Source: Symbiodinium natans
Taxonomy: Eukaryota > Sar > Dinophyceae > Suessiales > Symbiodiniaceae
DNA: 64,000 bases
Reading direction: 5' to 3'
Assembly: GCA_905221605.1 (NCBI GenBank)
Contig: CAJNDS010000350.1
Location: 1-64,000, forward strand
A model generated the notes under the pieces. The model was not told where the DNA came from and did not search any database. It saw nothing but the letters and a program-made list of their open reading frames with translations. Positions 21,972 to 30,959 of this stretch are shown piece by piece (the first letter of the stretch is position 1; each line of letters opens with the position of its first letter). The translations under genes were made by a program, and so were the position numbers.

Positions 21972-22312
21972 GCATATCTGAGCGCGTGCGCTCCGTTGGT
22001 TTATCAAGCCCCCAAAACAGCTTTAAAATTTAAAGCGTTCTTGGAAGCCTTTTTCACGGTCGTGATAATGTGGTCCTTAAATTTTGAAAAGACTGCAGTG
22101 ATTTCATGTTCCTAAATTATGTTGACACGGAATGTTCCGAAACCGGAGCCCTGTGTATAGCATGTTTCCGACATGTTGCATTCGTGCTTTATTTTCCATG
22201 GAAGCACATGAGCAAGTTTTTATTGTATTGCTTGTTGTGAATTTTCACTGACTTGTCTGATGAGTGACATGGTTCAAGTCGGGCTCCTGCAGAGCTCAGA
22301 GTGAAAATTTTT
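21972..22312 (+). repeat. YR-1 left split repeat A1 (341 bp)
   Basis: Starts GCATATCTGAGCGCG and ends GTGAAAATTTTT. Matches 30371-30711 with one difference noticed (ATTATG versus ATTGTG). AT-rich compared with the flanking element. Confidence 0.92.
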
Positions 22313-22833
22313 GTGGGCCTGTTTCTGCTTAAGCTTGTGAGACCTCCAACAGGCTCTCTTTGCAACAGGCCTTGCCACAAAGGAGTTCGCCCTTAGGGCT
22401 CGTGCAAGCTCCCGCGCAGCGGGCAGCGGATGGTCATTGCGTCCGTCCTTGCTCGAGGCCGTGCCGCCTCCCAGAGGCTCTTCCTGGTGCCTCAGGGTCC
22501 CCTTCCTTCGGGTTCTGTCTGGATTCGGGGGTTTTGCTGGGGCTTCCTTTGTGGGTTCTTTTCCTTCGTGTATCTGCTGTGCATCCTGTGAGCCTCGTAC
22601 ATGCAAGCCGTCGCCCTTCGGTGTGACCTCGGCACTTTCTGGACGCAGCCACGCGTTGCGCAGTTGCTGTGGCACTTTCTGCACGTCACGGATCGTGTTC
22701 GAGTGCAGAGCATTACTTGGTGGATTCACGCAGATATCCGGTGGTTCATTTTTGAGCTGCAGCCTGCTTTGCCTGACAGCGACTTCAGCAGTGAGGAAGA
22801 GCTCCTCCCGCGCCGTGCGGGGTAGTGCCTGCA
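22313..22833 (+). other. YR-1 5' untranslated region, no gene seen
   Basis: About 520 bases between repeat A1 and the recombinase start. Small overlapping frames on both strands lack family motifs. A TAG at 22822-22824 closes the recombinase frame just upstream. Confidence 0.6.
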
Positions 22834-24585
22834 ATGTCTTCAATGGCTTCGGGAATAGGGGGTTTGGTTATCAGCAGTCATGTGCGGCATGTGTGGGCCT
22901 CGTCCAGCGCCTCAGCCTTCGATTTCTTGAAGCCGGATGCACTGTTGTCAGCCTCGCCCCTACTTCAGGACCCCAATAAGAGACCCAGGCTGCTGCCCGC
23001 TCCTGTGGGGCCTCTGCCTCCTTTGCCAGTTCCTGATGAACCTCGGCCTCAATCAACTCCTCCAGAAATCGACTATGGGGTGAATGCGTACTTGGCAGCT
23101 GGGTTGAAACCGTTGACTGCCAGGGATGAGACCTTGAAGTTGCAAGCAATCACGTATGAGCGGAAGTGCGCCCTGAAGAAGTGGTTGAGCTTAATCTCTG
23201 TGAACTTCCAGGCGTGGGAAATCGCGAGACGGGCTCTGGGCCCCTTCGAGCCCAGCTTTGCGTGCAAAGGCCTGGTAGACAGTGTCAGAGATGCTGCGGG
23301 CGTTAAGGCTTCAAGCACTTTGCATAACCGAGCCGGACCCCTGCTCCGGTACGTGAAGTTTTGGAAGGGTCGAGGACACAAGTGCTTCCCCGTGAGTGAG
23401 GGACAGGTCTACTCCTTCTTCAAGGACGGGGGAGATATGGCGCCCACTTTTCCAAGGTCCCTGATGATTTCCATCAGCTTCGCTGTGCACGTGTTTGGCT
23501 TGGTTTGGACTGATGACCCGTTGAGAAGCGGGAGGGTCAAGGGCTTGGTCGCTTCCCACTATGCGACGAAGCGCGAAGAAGTCAGGAGACCGGCTTTCAC
23601 TGTGGAGCAGATCAAGTTGTTGGAGAGGATCGTCATGGACAACGGGAGGTCTTCGTATGACAGAGTCGCTGCAGGGTTCTTTCTGCTGCTCGCGTACGGT
23701 CGTTTGAGGTTCAGTGACGGGCAGAGGATTACCAGCTTCCTGTTGGATCAACCCGACCCCAACAAGCCTGAGCTGGGATATCTGGAGTGTACTGCCAAAC
23801 GCACCAAGTCGCAGGTTGGCATGATCAAGAAGGCAAAGGTCCTGCCCGTGGTGATCCCGTTGGCTGCGGTGGGGCTCTGCTGGATCCCTACCTGGCTTGT
23901 CCTCCGGATGAAGGCCGGGCTGTGCTATGGAGGGTCGGTGCCGGAGAATGAGCCGATTCTCCCGGCGGTTGCGGCAGGAGGCGGCTGGACTCGAGTCCCC
24001 CTTGACGTCTCGGCGGCTAGTGATTGGTTGAGGCAGCTGCTGAGACATACTGCGCAGGTCGGTCCCATCAAGGTGGGTACCCACAGCGCCAAGGCAACCA
24101 TGCTCAGTTGGGCTGCCAAAGTCGGCATGGATGATGGGCCCAGACGCTTGTTAGGCTTTCACGTGAAGACCGGAGACTCCCTGATCGTGTACAGTAGAGA
24201 CGCTATGTCTCATCCTATGCGGTTGCTCGTACGCCTCATCCTGGACGTCAAGAACGGCAAGTTTGACCCAGACTTGACCCGCTCCGGGGCTTTGGCAAGT
24301 GAGCTGGCTGGGGAGTCGGAGTCTTCCGAGGGCTCGACGGATGAAGAGTGCAAGCAGGTGTCGGAAGAAGAGAGGGCCGTGGAAGAGGTCGTCGGCGAGT
24401 GGGACCCGGGCCACGGCCCCGACGAACACTTCGCTAGGCACCTTGTCTCACGATGCATTCACAAGGTTCGGGATGAGGCTGGGTCGCAGCTGGTGTGTGG
24501 TCGCACTATCAGCACGCGCTTCGAGGTCCTGAACAAGAAACCGGCATTCATGCACCCCTTGTGCTCAGGATGTTTCAGTGTCTGA
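22834..24585 (+). CDS. DIRS-type tyrosine recombinase (YR-1)
   Basis: Start taken at the first ATG (22834) after an in-frame TAG; the frame also admits a GTG at 22825. About 583 residues. The N-terminal 80 residues are Pro-rich and low in order, followed by a helical core-binding domain (about 85-260). Catalytic core: AYGRLRFSDGQ near residue 287 holds the first Arg; GTHSAKATMLSWAAK near 414 gives H-x-x-K, where many recombinases have H-x-x-R; VYSRD near 451 gives the nucleophile Tyr. The HSxKATxLSW block is typical of DIRS-group recombinases. The C-terminal 130 residues are acidic and then Cys/His-containing. It would cut and rejoin the circular cDNA at its target. The frame is intact. Confidence 0.9.
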   Translation: MSSMASGIGGLVISSHVRHVWASSSASAFDFLKPDALLSASPLLQDPNKRPRLLPAPVGPLPPLPVPDEPRPQSTPPEIDYGVNAYLAAGLKPLTARDETLKLQAITYERKCALKKWLSLISVNFQAWEIARRALGPFEPSFACKGLVDSVRDAAGVKASSTLHNRAGPLLRYVKFWKGRGHKCFPVSEGQVYSFFKDGGDMAPTFPRSLMISISFAVHVFGLVWTDDPLRSGRVKGLVASHYATKREEVRRPAFTVEQIKLLERIVMDNGRSSYDRVAAGFFLLLAYGRLRFSDGQRITSFLLDQPDPNKPELGYLECTAKRTKSQVGMIKKAKVLPVVIPLAAVGLCWIPTWLVLRMKAGLCYGGSVPENEPILPAVAAGGGWTRVPLDVSAASDWLRQLLRHTAQVGPIKVGTHSAKATMLSWAAKVGMDDGPRRLLGFHVKTGDSLIVYSRDAMSHPMRLLVRLILDVKNGKFDPDLTRSGALASELAGESESSEGSTDEECKQVSEEERAVEEVVGEWDPGHGPDEHFARHLVSRCIHKVRDEAGSQLVCGRTISTRFEVLNKKPAFMHPLCSGCFSV

Positions 24586-24831
24586 ACAATTTTGGAACGC
24601 ACTCGCGCAGCCTACGAAAACGTGATGGGTGAAGGGACACTTGTCTGAGTAGACATGCAGAGACATGGGTGCACATGGTACAAGAGCGCTCAGCAGCACT
24701 TGGTGTCTGAGTACCACAGTGAGCGATCATGTCATGAAGGTGTGTGGGTCAGCTCGTGGATGATAAATGTGAATCTTGACGCGCGCCCTCAATGTCTTGA
24801 GATTTTGAAAGTGGTAGAGCTCTGATCCGTC

Positions 24832-26052
24832 ATGTCGGTGGCTGACAGCAAAGCAGTCTTCAAAGCTCGGGCGGTGGCCGTGGGCCTCGAACCTGAGATC
24901 TTGACGCACCTCGCGAATGGCGAGATTGACACGTTGGCTTCGCTGGCCTTTTCTTGCAGCTACACCCCAGGTAGCTCTGATGACTCGGTCTTTGTGACGC
25001 TGATGGGAAAGCTATGCGGTAAGGATCCTGGGGTCAAGCAGCTGGCGTGCCTCCGCAGGTTGTTCGCGGAAGCGTACGCCATCGTAGCGAGTGACATCAA
25101 GACTCAGGTAGAATCTTCAGACGATGTCCCCATCAAACGTTTGGCGCCAGCCGACCGTGCTCAGAGGTTGGCCGATCAACAGGCGAGGCTGGCCGGCCTC
25201 AACTTGAGGGGCCATTTGGAGCCAGGAGATGGCCTGGTAGACAGATGTGCCCATATCTATGAGACAGACCGGCTGGCTTACGTTGAGTGGGCGGCCTGTG
25301 TATCCAGAGACCATGAGGTGTTGACTGGCACCAAGAAAGACGGCATGCTGGTCCTTGATGCTCACGGCCAAGTCAAAATGTCGTCGAAGCAAGGTGCAGC
25401 TCCATGCGAGACTACCACAGAGCTCCAGGTGCGCTACTGCCTAATGAGGCGTGGTCTGGCGTTTGAGCAAGCGAATATCCTCGATTATAAGCTGCACGAC
25501 CAGTTGATCGAAAAGTACTTTGAATATCGCTTGATGCCGACACCTCCCGGCTTTGCAGCTGTCGGGATGGGGCAGATCGAAGCGGCTGACCGTCGGTTCT
25601 TCATGCTTATGGCAGAGCGCACGAGGTCGGGGATCAAAGCCACCGCCGGTGGACGACCATGTGACAAGGAGTTCAAGGCATGCATCGAGAGCAGTGAGTT
25701 CCTTTCGATGATCCAGCACAAACCTTTGGCTGCTGCTGCCAAGGAAGCCGGGACCGAGGAAGGCTCCCCGTCCAAGAAGCGCCGCTTGGGCTCAAAGGGC
25801 CGAGGCAAGGGCAAGGGCAAAGGCCGCGGTGAGCGGTCCGCAGGAGGCATTGTTCCGGCCCAGCTACTGCGCCTCGGATGTGTTGCCTGTACCTCCCGTG
25901 GGAACCCCGTGTGCTTTGACTACTCGCTCAAGAAATGCGAGCGCAAGGTCACGGGCAACAAGTGTGAGCGCGGCTTACATGTTTGCGCTGTTGCCAAATG
26001 CCATGGCAACCATCCGGCCACGGAATGCCCACGGGCATCCAAGGCGGAATGA
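24832..26052 (+). CDS. Gag-like protein with C-terminal Cys/His finger (YR-1)
   Basis: 406 residues from ATG 24832, after a 246-base gap with no gene. The body is helical and resembles the YR-3 protein at 60935 throughout (shared blocks LRRL(F/W), LQVR/LQIRQ, ADRR/SDKQ). A basic Gly/Lys stretch (about 318-340) precedes a finger of form PVCF-x6-C-x7-C-x-RGLHVC-x5-C-x3-H-x4-C (about 362-402). The same finger ends the YR-3 protein and the YR-2 remnant. No enzyme motif; nucleocapsid role inferred from position and the finger. The terminator is TGA followed by CTAG. Confidence 0.8.
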   Translation: MSVADSKAVFKARAVAVGLEPEILTHLANGEIDTLASLAFSCSYTPGSSDDSVFVTLMGKLCGKDPGVKQLACLRRLFAEAYAIVASDIKTQVESSDDVPIKRLAPADRAQRLADQQARLAGLNLRGHLEPGDGLVDRCAHIYETDRLAYVEWAACVSRDHEVLTGTKKDGMLVLDAHGQVKMSSKQGAAPCETTTELQVRYCLMRRGLAFEQANILDYKLHDQLIEKYFEYRLMPTPPGFAAVGMGQIEAADRRFFMLMAERTRSGIKATAGGRPCDKEFKACIESSEFLSMIQHKPLAAAAKEAGTEEGSPSKKRRLGSKGRGKGKGKGRGERSAGGIVPAQLLRLGCVACTSRGNPVCFDYSLKKCERKVTGNKCERGLHVCAVAKCHGNHPATECPRASKAE

Positions 26053-26056
26053 CTAG
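26050..26056 (+). promoter_or_regulatory. UGA-CUA-G stop context at the YR-1 gag/pol boundary
   Basis: TGACTAG, the hexamer-plus-G known to promote UGA readthrough in animals and viruses. The gag frame stays open to TGA at 26179-26181 and the next ORF is open from 26057, so one indel in 26057-26178 would join them. YR-3 has the identical heptamer at 62138-62144. Confidence 0.5.
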
Positions 26057-28639
26057 GGCACGGGCAGGAAGGAGGAGGCGGGTCATGTGCGGCCTGCAGA
26101 GCCCGAGGAAGATGCCTCGGGGGATGTGCCACGCAAGGGCGTGGCAGAGACGCCTGTGGGCGATCGCAAGTGTGCGAGTGAGGCGCCGCCTCTACCTGTA
26201 CAGTCGGTTTCGTTTTCCAATGTCACAGAAGAATGCTTCGATTCCTTTTGCAAGAGTTTACTTGATGACACCTCTCTGAATCCATGCGACCGCATTTTGC
26301 AGTTGCTTGAGCAGGCGCCTGTGCAAGAACCGCCCCGTGAAGGGGCCCAAGCAGGTGCGAAGAGTTTCCAAGTCGGTGTCTACAATCATGGAGGGGTTAC
26401 GGGGCTTCGAGCCGCCACGCACAGATACCCTCATGCTTGTCGAATTTTGACCGACGCCGTTCGGATGGTGTGTGCTGACCACATCTTTTCAACAGTTGCC
26501 CTGTTCCGCAACATACAGGTTGCGCCTCATGCTGACTCGCGCAACAGCCCAGTGCCAAACTTGATTGTCCCTGTCACTCTGTTTTCAGGTGGTCAACTGT
26601 TTGTCGTACATCAGGATGGACCCGACCGACATGTGTGTGATGGGAAAGAGGCGTCAGGCTTTAGCTTGGATGTCGCTGCGAAGCCCTGGCTGTTCGATGC
26701 AAAACATTGCAAACACTTCACGTTGCCATGGCAAGGGACACGGCTCGTCATGGTTGCTTTCACGGTGGGCCTCCTCCGTAACCTGTCTAGTCAAGATGCA
26801 GCCGTTGTGGCGGGTCTCGGTTTCAACTTGCCGTCATGCGACATGCCTGAACAGGGCTGTTCCCAGCCTACGAATGCGTCGTTACTTGACCTGCGACGAC
26901 CCCCCGGGCCCCGACCTGATAGCGGACAGTCCCCGGCTGGCCTTCAGTCCCCCGTGACGACCGAGGAAGGGCAGCAACTCCCTGAGATCAGGGCCCCGGA
27001 GGTCGTTGATGTATCCAAGGACACGCGCCACCCTTCAATGCCTGCGAGGGCCGATGCTGGGCAGCCCTTACCCGAGTGCCGGGCCCCGGAGGTCGGTGGT
27101 TCGGTATCCCTGCCGGGTGATGGCCCCCTTCTTGTGGAGTTGTGCGCCGGATCCGCAGTGCTGAGCAGCGTGGCATCCACGCGTGGCTTCTCGACCCTTG
27201 CCGTTGATCATGCCTTGAACCGTCACACACCCAAAAGCAAGATCACTGTCTTGGACTTGAGCCTTCCAGCTTCGTGGAGCACGTTGGGGTACATTCTGGA
27301 GAACCGAGAAGTGGCTCTCTTGTTCGCAGCGCCCCCGTGTGGGACTTGCTCCGCAGCGCGGGCAATCCCGCTGGAAGACGGGTCGATGGGTCCACCTGTG
27401 TTGCGCACGCATGAGTTTCCCTATGGAGTGCCGGGCTTATCCCCGCATAACCGGCTCAAAGTTGAGAAAGCCAATGCCCTGTATGAGTGCTTGGCAAAAT
27501 TCCTGCTGCTGGCGCATAAGCGCCGTATCCCTTGGATGGTGGAGAATCCCACCGGCAGCCTCCTGTGGATCTTGCCTTGTTTTGCAGAGCTTGTCAAACT
27601 CGGCCGGTTTTCACACTGCGAGTCATGTGCGTTTGGGGGCCAGCGTTTAAAACGTACCAGCTTCTTGGGCAGCGATCGATGGCCTGGATTGTGCTTGAGA
27701 TGTCCGGGGGATCATGATCATGCACCGTGGGGTCAGTCTGCGGATGGGTCCTTTGCCACGGCCCTCGAGGCTGAGTACCCTTCGAAGCTGTGTCATGCTG
27801 TGTGTGATTTTGCTGAACACGTGTGCCGTGAGAGGGCGATTCCCCTTGGTTCTGCTGCTCCCCTGGTTCCGAGGGCCTATCGTCAACCCCGGGGCCGGCT
27901 GCATCCGCAGGTCATCCCCGAGTACCAGCATACCGTCTCCGCCATTTTGCCTGCGTCGCCGTCTCTCGACGACAAGCAATGCCTGCGTGCTGCTTTGCAA
28001 ACGCCCAGAGGTCTCCTACCCGCTGGGAGCAAGCTTTTGCGTTCCGAGAATCGGGGAGGTGGTAAGTGGTTCTGTGTCTTTGGTGTGTTTTGGGATCCCT
28101 TGTCCTTTGTAGAAGAGGCGAGGAGGCTTTGGCACCCTTTCGACTCGCTGGCCCACCTGCCAGACTACTTGATCACCGCCCTTCATGAGCAGCTTTCCTT
28201 GTCGCCAATGGACTTGACTAAGTTGAGGCTGACACGTTTGAAGCATTGGCAGGATCTGGCAAAGTCGCTGCGTCAAAAGGATGCGACTATGAAAGAGCAG
28301 CTGCATCCGGACGTGCAAGGCATACTGAAAGGGAAACATCTGGCCTTGTTGGCGCATCTTGTTGACGAGATCCAATGGCCGGACGCGCATTTGTTGCATG
28401 AGCTGTGCCAGGGTTTCCGACTCGTAGGCCCTGCCAATAAGTCGGGTGTGTTCAGGGCTGGCTTGGTAGTTGCTTCGCAGGATGAGTGCCAACTCATGCG
28501 CAGGGCGCCAGAGATTAGGGAAGGCATTCTGAAGCGGCTGGAGTCAGAACCAATGGCTGAGTACGCTCAAGAGCTGTGCGACATCACTCGTGAGGAGGCC
28601 GACGATCAAAGGGTGGCTGGAGGGCCCCTTCTCCCCTGA
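26057..28639 (+). CDS. Dioxygenase-like and C5-methyltransferase-like polyprotein (YR-1)
   Basis: Open from just after a TAG at 26054; no ATG near the start (26087 is GTG), which fits expression from the gag frame. Around 26400 is a SFQVG(V/A)Y-x-HG-x-x-x-GLR block shared by all three YR elements. Next is a double-stranded-beta-helix pattern: PHAD (His 26528, H-x-D), GGQLFV, then CKHFTLPWQGTRLVMVAF with the second His near 26716 and Arg near 26741, as in 2-oxoglutarate/Fe(II) oxygenases. After a Pro-rich linker comes a methyltransferase: VELCAGSAVLS (27133), AAPPCGTCSAAR (27328) and VENPTGS (27540), resembling motifs I, IV and VI of C5-cytosine enzymes. The remainder is an RT N-terminal extension. 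It ends by a frame change near 28605. Confidence 0.72.
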   Translation, partial: GTGRKEEAGHVRPAEPEEDASGDVPRKGVAETPVGDRKCASEAPPLPVQSVSFSNVTEECFDSFCKSLLDDTSLNPCDRILQLLEQAPVQEPPREGAQAGAKSFQVGVYNHGGVTGLRAATHRYPHACRILTDAVRMVCADHIFSTVALFRNIQVAPHADSRNSPVPNLIVPVTLFSGGQLFVVHQDGPDRHVCDGKEASGFSLDVAAKPWLFDAKHCKHFTLPWQGTRLVMVAFTVGLLRNLSSQDAAVVAGLGFNLPSCDMPEQGCSQPTNASLLDLRRPPGPRPDSGQSPAGLQSPVTTEEGQQLPEIRAPEVVDVSKDTRHPSMPARADAGQPLPECRAPEVGGSVSLPGDGPLLVELCAGSAVLSSVASTRGFSTLAVDHALNRHTPKSKITVLDLSLPASWSTLGYILENREVALLFAAPPCGTCSAARAIPLEDGSMGPPVLRTHEFPYGVPGLSPHNRLKVEKANALYECLAKFLLLAHKRRIPWMVENPTGSLLWILPCFAELVKLGRFSHCESCAFGGQRLKRTSFLGSDRWPGLCLRCPGDHDHAPWGQSADGSFATALEAEYPSKLCHAVCDFAEHVCRERAIPLGSAAPLVPRAYRQPRGRLHPQVIPEYQHTVSAILPASPSLDDKQCLRAALQTPRGLLPAGSKLLRSENRGGGKWFCVFGVFWDPLSFVEEARRLWHPFDSLAHLPDYLITALHEQLSLSPMDLTKLRLTRLKHWQDLAKSLRQKDATMKEQLHPDVQGILKGKHLALLAHLVDEIQWPDAHLLHELCQGFRLVGPANKSGVFRAGLVVASQDECQLMRRAPEIREGILKRLESEPMAEYAQELCDITREEADDQRVAGGPLLP

Positions 28640-30143
28640 TGAAGTCAGTGATCGCCTAGGAGAATGGCTCCCTGTGCGGAGGTTTGCTGTGCGCCAGGGG
28701 GCGAAACTGCGCCCCATCGACGACCTGCGTGAGAATGAGGTCAACTCCTGCTTCTCGAGTGTTGAGAAGGTCACCTTGTCTGCCATGGACCATGTGCTGT
28801 GGTCGGCTAACATCTTGGTTGCATACTTCCGGGATAGGGGTGCCTACCGCTTTACTTTGTCCACAGGCCAGGTGCTGTCAGGTAAGGTTCATCACGCTTG
28901 GTCTGACGCCGGGGCCGAGTTGCGCATGTCGTCTCTTGACCTAAAATCAGCGTATAAGCAACTCCCCTTGTCTCCGCTCGATCACAACAAGTCCGTCGTG
29001 TGCCTCCGGAACCCTCGGAGTATGGCTTTGGAGTGCTACATCATGAAGACGCTCCCCTTTGGGGGAGCGGCCAGCGTCCCGTCCTTCTTGCGATGCAGTT
29101 CCCTTATCCACGCCTTGGGGTGCCGATTGGGGCTTTGCTGGTCGAACTACTTCGACGACTTCCCGGTGATATCGCACTCCCTGTGCGCGTCATCGACCAT
29201 GGCCTGCATGGTGGGTTTTCTAAAGTTGTTGGGGTTCGATCACGCTAAGGAAAAACTACTCCCCTTTGATGTGAAGGCGGAAGTTCTCGGCGTCCAGGTA
29301 GACTTGACTGGGGCTCCTAAAGGGGTAATCCAGGTTAAGAATAAGGATAGCCGGGTTGCTGAGTTGTTGCCAGTGCTTGAGGCGGCGTGCCGCGACAAGA
29401 AAGTCATCCCGGCCCACCTGCCATCTTTCGTCGGCAAACTCAAGTATGCCGATGCTCAGATTTGGGGGAGAGCGGGGCGTTTGGCGTTGCATGATGTTAG
29501 AGCTTTGGCGCACACTTCCAAAGTACCTGTGAGCCTGGACCCCAGTGGTCTAGCGGCTTTGAACCTTCTGAAGGAACGTTTCATGCGGGGTAGGCCTCGC
29601 ACTTTACTTGCCTCCCGAGGGGAACTTCCGTTCCTCATGTTCACTGATGGCGCTCTTGAAGAGGGGCAAGCCAAGCTTGGTCTCCCGCCTGCCACCATAG
29701 GAGGCTTGCTCTTGTGGCCCGGGCGTAGTCAGCGGGCTGAGTATTTTGGATGTGCTGTTCCTGAGGCAGTGCTGGAAATGTGGCGCGCGGATGGGAAGTC
29801 ACATGTCATCGGCCTAGTGGAGCTCTATGCCGTAGTGGTGGGCATCCGCACCTGGAAGTCGTACTTCGAGGGAAGGAGGTTGCTAACGTTCGTCGACAAC
29901 TATGCTGCGCTCGATGTTGCTATCAAAGGATCCGCGTCTGTCAAGCAGTGGCGCGATTTGTTGTTGCTACTTGAGTGCCCCGATGAAACGTCCCCCACGC
30001 TCATGTGGCATGCAAGGGTACCTTCGAAGTCGAACCCGTCGGATGGGCCCAGCCGGGGTGACACGTCCCTGATGGAATCCTTCAACGCCAAGCGTGTCAC
30101 GCCTGTATGTCCCGTGACACAGGTGCAGCTGCGGAACTTGTAA
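28590..30143 (+). CDS. DIRS-type reverse transcriptase and RNase H (YR-1)
   Basis: Overlaps the previous frame; in YR-2 the corresponding parts are one continuous frame (KAGWLQGPFSS), so here one extra base near 28605 separates them. RT blocks: RRFAVRQGAKLRPIDDL (28678), SSLDLKSAYKQLPL (28932), LPFGGAASVPSFLR (29053), SNYFDDFPV with the YFDD catalytic box at 29149-29160, and FLKLLGF (29218). RNase H follows: MFTDGALEEG (29640), ELYAVVVGI, TFVDNYAALD (29887) and SNPSDGPSRGD (30031). The RNase H ends 28 bases before repeat B1. It copies the element's RNA; the product is expected to be circularised for the recombinase. Confidence 0.9.
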   Translation: MRRPTIKGWLEGPFSPDEVSDRLGEWLPVRRFAVRQGAKLRPIDDLRENEVNSCFSSVEKVTLSAMDHVLWSANILVAYFRDRGAYRFTLSTGQVLSGKVHHAWSDAGAELRMSSLDLKSAYKQLPLSPLDHNKSVVCLRNPRSMALECYIMKTLPFGGAASVPSFLRCSSLIHALGCRLGLCWSNYFDDFPVISHSLCASSTMACMVGFLKLLGFDHAKEKLLPFDVKAEVLGVQVDLTGAPKGVIQVKNKDSRVAELLPVLEAACRDKKVIPAHLPSFVGKLKYADAQIWGRAGRLALHDVRALAHTSKVPVSLDPSGLAALNLLKERFMRGRPRTLLASRGELPFLMFTDGALEEGQAKLGLPPATIGGLLLWPGRSQRAEYFGCAVPEAVLEMWRADGKSHVIGLVELYAVVVGIRTWKSYFEGRRLLTFVDNYAALDVAIKGSASVKQWRDLLLLLECPDETSPTLMWHARVPSKSNPSDGPSRGDTSLMESFNAKRVTPVCPVTQVQLRNL

Positions 30144-30170
30144 CCAGCCAGATGTGTGCTGAAGCAGACC

Positions 30171-30959
30171 GGGGAACTTGACCAAATGTGGTCGGCGGGA
30201 TGTGCCCGCGTTGTGCAATGTGCACGTAGTGTTCAACTTGATATGCATCCCCAGTTTGCCAAGAGAGGAAAAGAGCGCCGCTGATTGTGAGACCTATATT
30301 GTCAAGTGGAATGAATCGTGCATGTATAATTGCAATTGATGCTTTCAAGAATTTTGGGGATATTTGATAAGCATATCTGAGCGCGTGCGCTCCGTTGGTT
30401 TATCAAGCCCCCAAAACAGCTTTAAAATTTAAAGCGTTCTTGGAAGCCTTTTTCACGGTCGTGATAATGTGGTCCTTAAATTTTGAAAAGACTGCAGTGA
30501 TTTCATGTTCCTAAATTGTGTTGACACGGAATGTTCCGAAACCGGAGCCCTGTGTATAGCATGTTTCCGACATGTTGCATTCGTGCTTTATTTTCCATGG
30601 AAGCACATGAGCAAGTTTTTATTGTATTGCTTGTTGTGAATTTTCACTGACTTGTCTGATGAGTGACATGGTTCAAGTCGGGCTCCTGCAGAGCTCAGAG
30701 TGAAAATTTTTCCCACCCACCCAACCCCAGGAGGGAACTTGACCAAATGTGGTCGGCGGGGGGAACTTGACCAAATGTGGTCGGCGGGATGTGCCCGCAT
30801 TGTGCAATGTGCACGTAGTGTTCAACTTGATATGCATCCCCAGTTTGCCAAGAGAGGAAAAGAGCGCCGCTGATTGTGAGACCTATATTGTCAAGTGGAA
30901 TGAATCGTGCATGTATAATTGCAATTGATGCTTTCAAGAATTTTGGGGATATTTGATAA
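30171..30959 (+). repeat. YR-1 right split repeats B1, A2 and B2
   Basis: B1 30171-30370 (200 bp) abuts A2 30371-30711 (341 bp). A spacer starting CCCACCCACCCAACCCC leads to B2 30760-30959 (200 bp). A 27-bp partial copy of the start of B2 lies at about 30733-30759. B1 and B2 differ at about one base (GCGTTG versus GCATTG). The order A1-ORFs-B1-A2-B2 is the split-repeat arrangement used to regenerate a circular intermediate, whose junction would be GATAA/GCATA. Confidence 0.92.

Larger units (their letters stand above)
21972..30959 (+). mobile_element. YR-1: tyrosine-recombinase retroelement (PAT/Ngaro-like), nested in A2
   Basis: Ends are fixed by comparison with copy A1: host reads GCAGCTT then CGTTCG, and YR-1 sits exactly between with no target duplication, as expected for recombinase-mediated insertion. 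Split direct repeats are complete: A1 21972-22312, B1 30171-30370, A2 30371-30711, B2 30760-30959. Gene order is tyrosine recombinase, Gag-like protein, dioxygenase-like/methyltransferase, RT/RNase H. A1 and A2 differ at about one position in 341, so it looks recent. Known PAT and Ngaro elements share this repeat architecture, but the recombinase is not usually the first gene. Confidence 0.9.
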
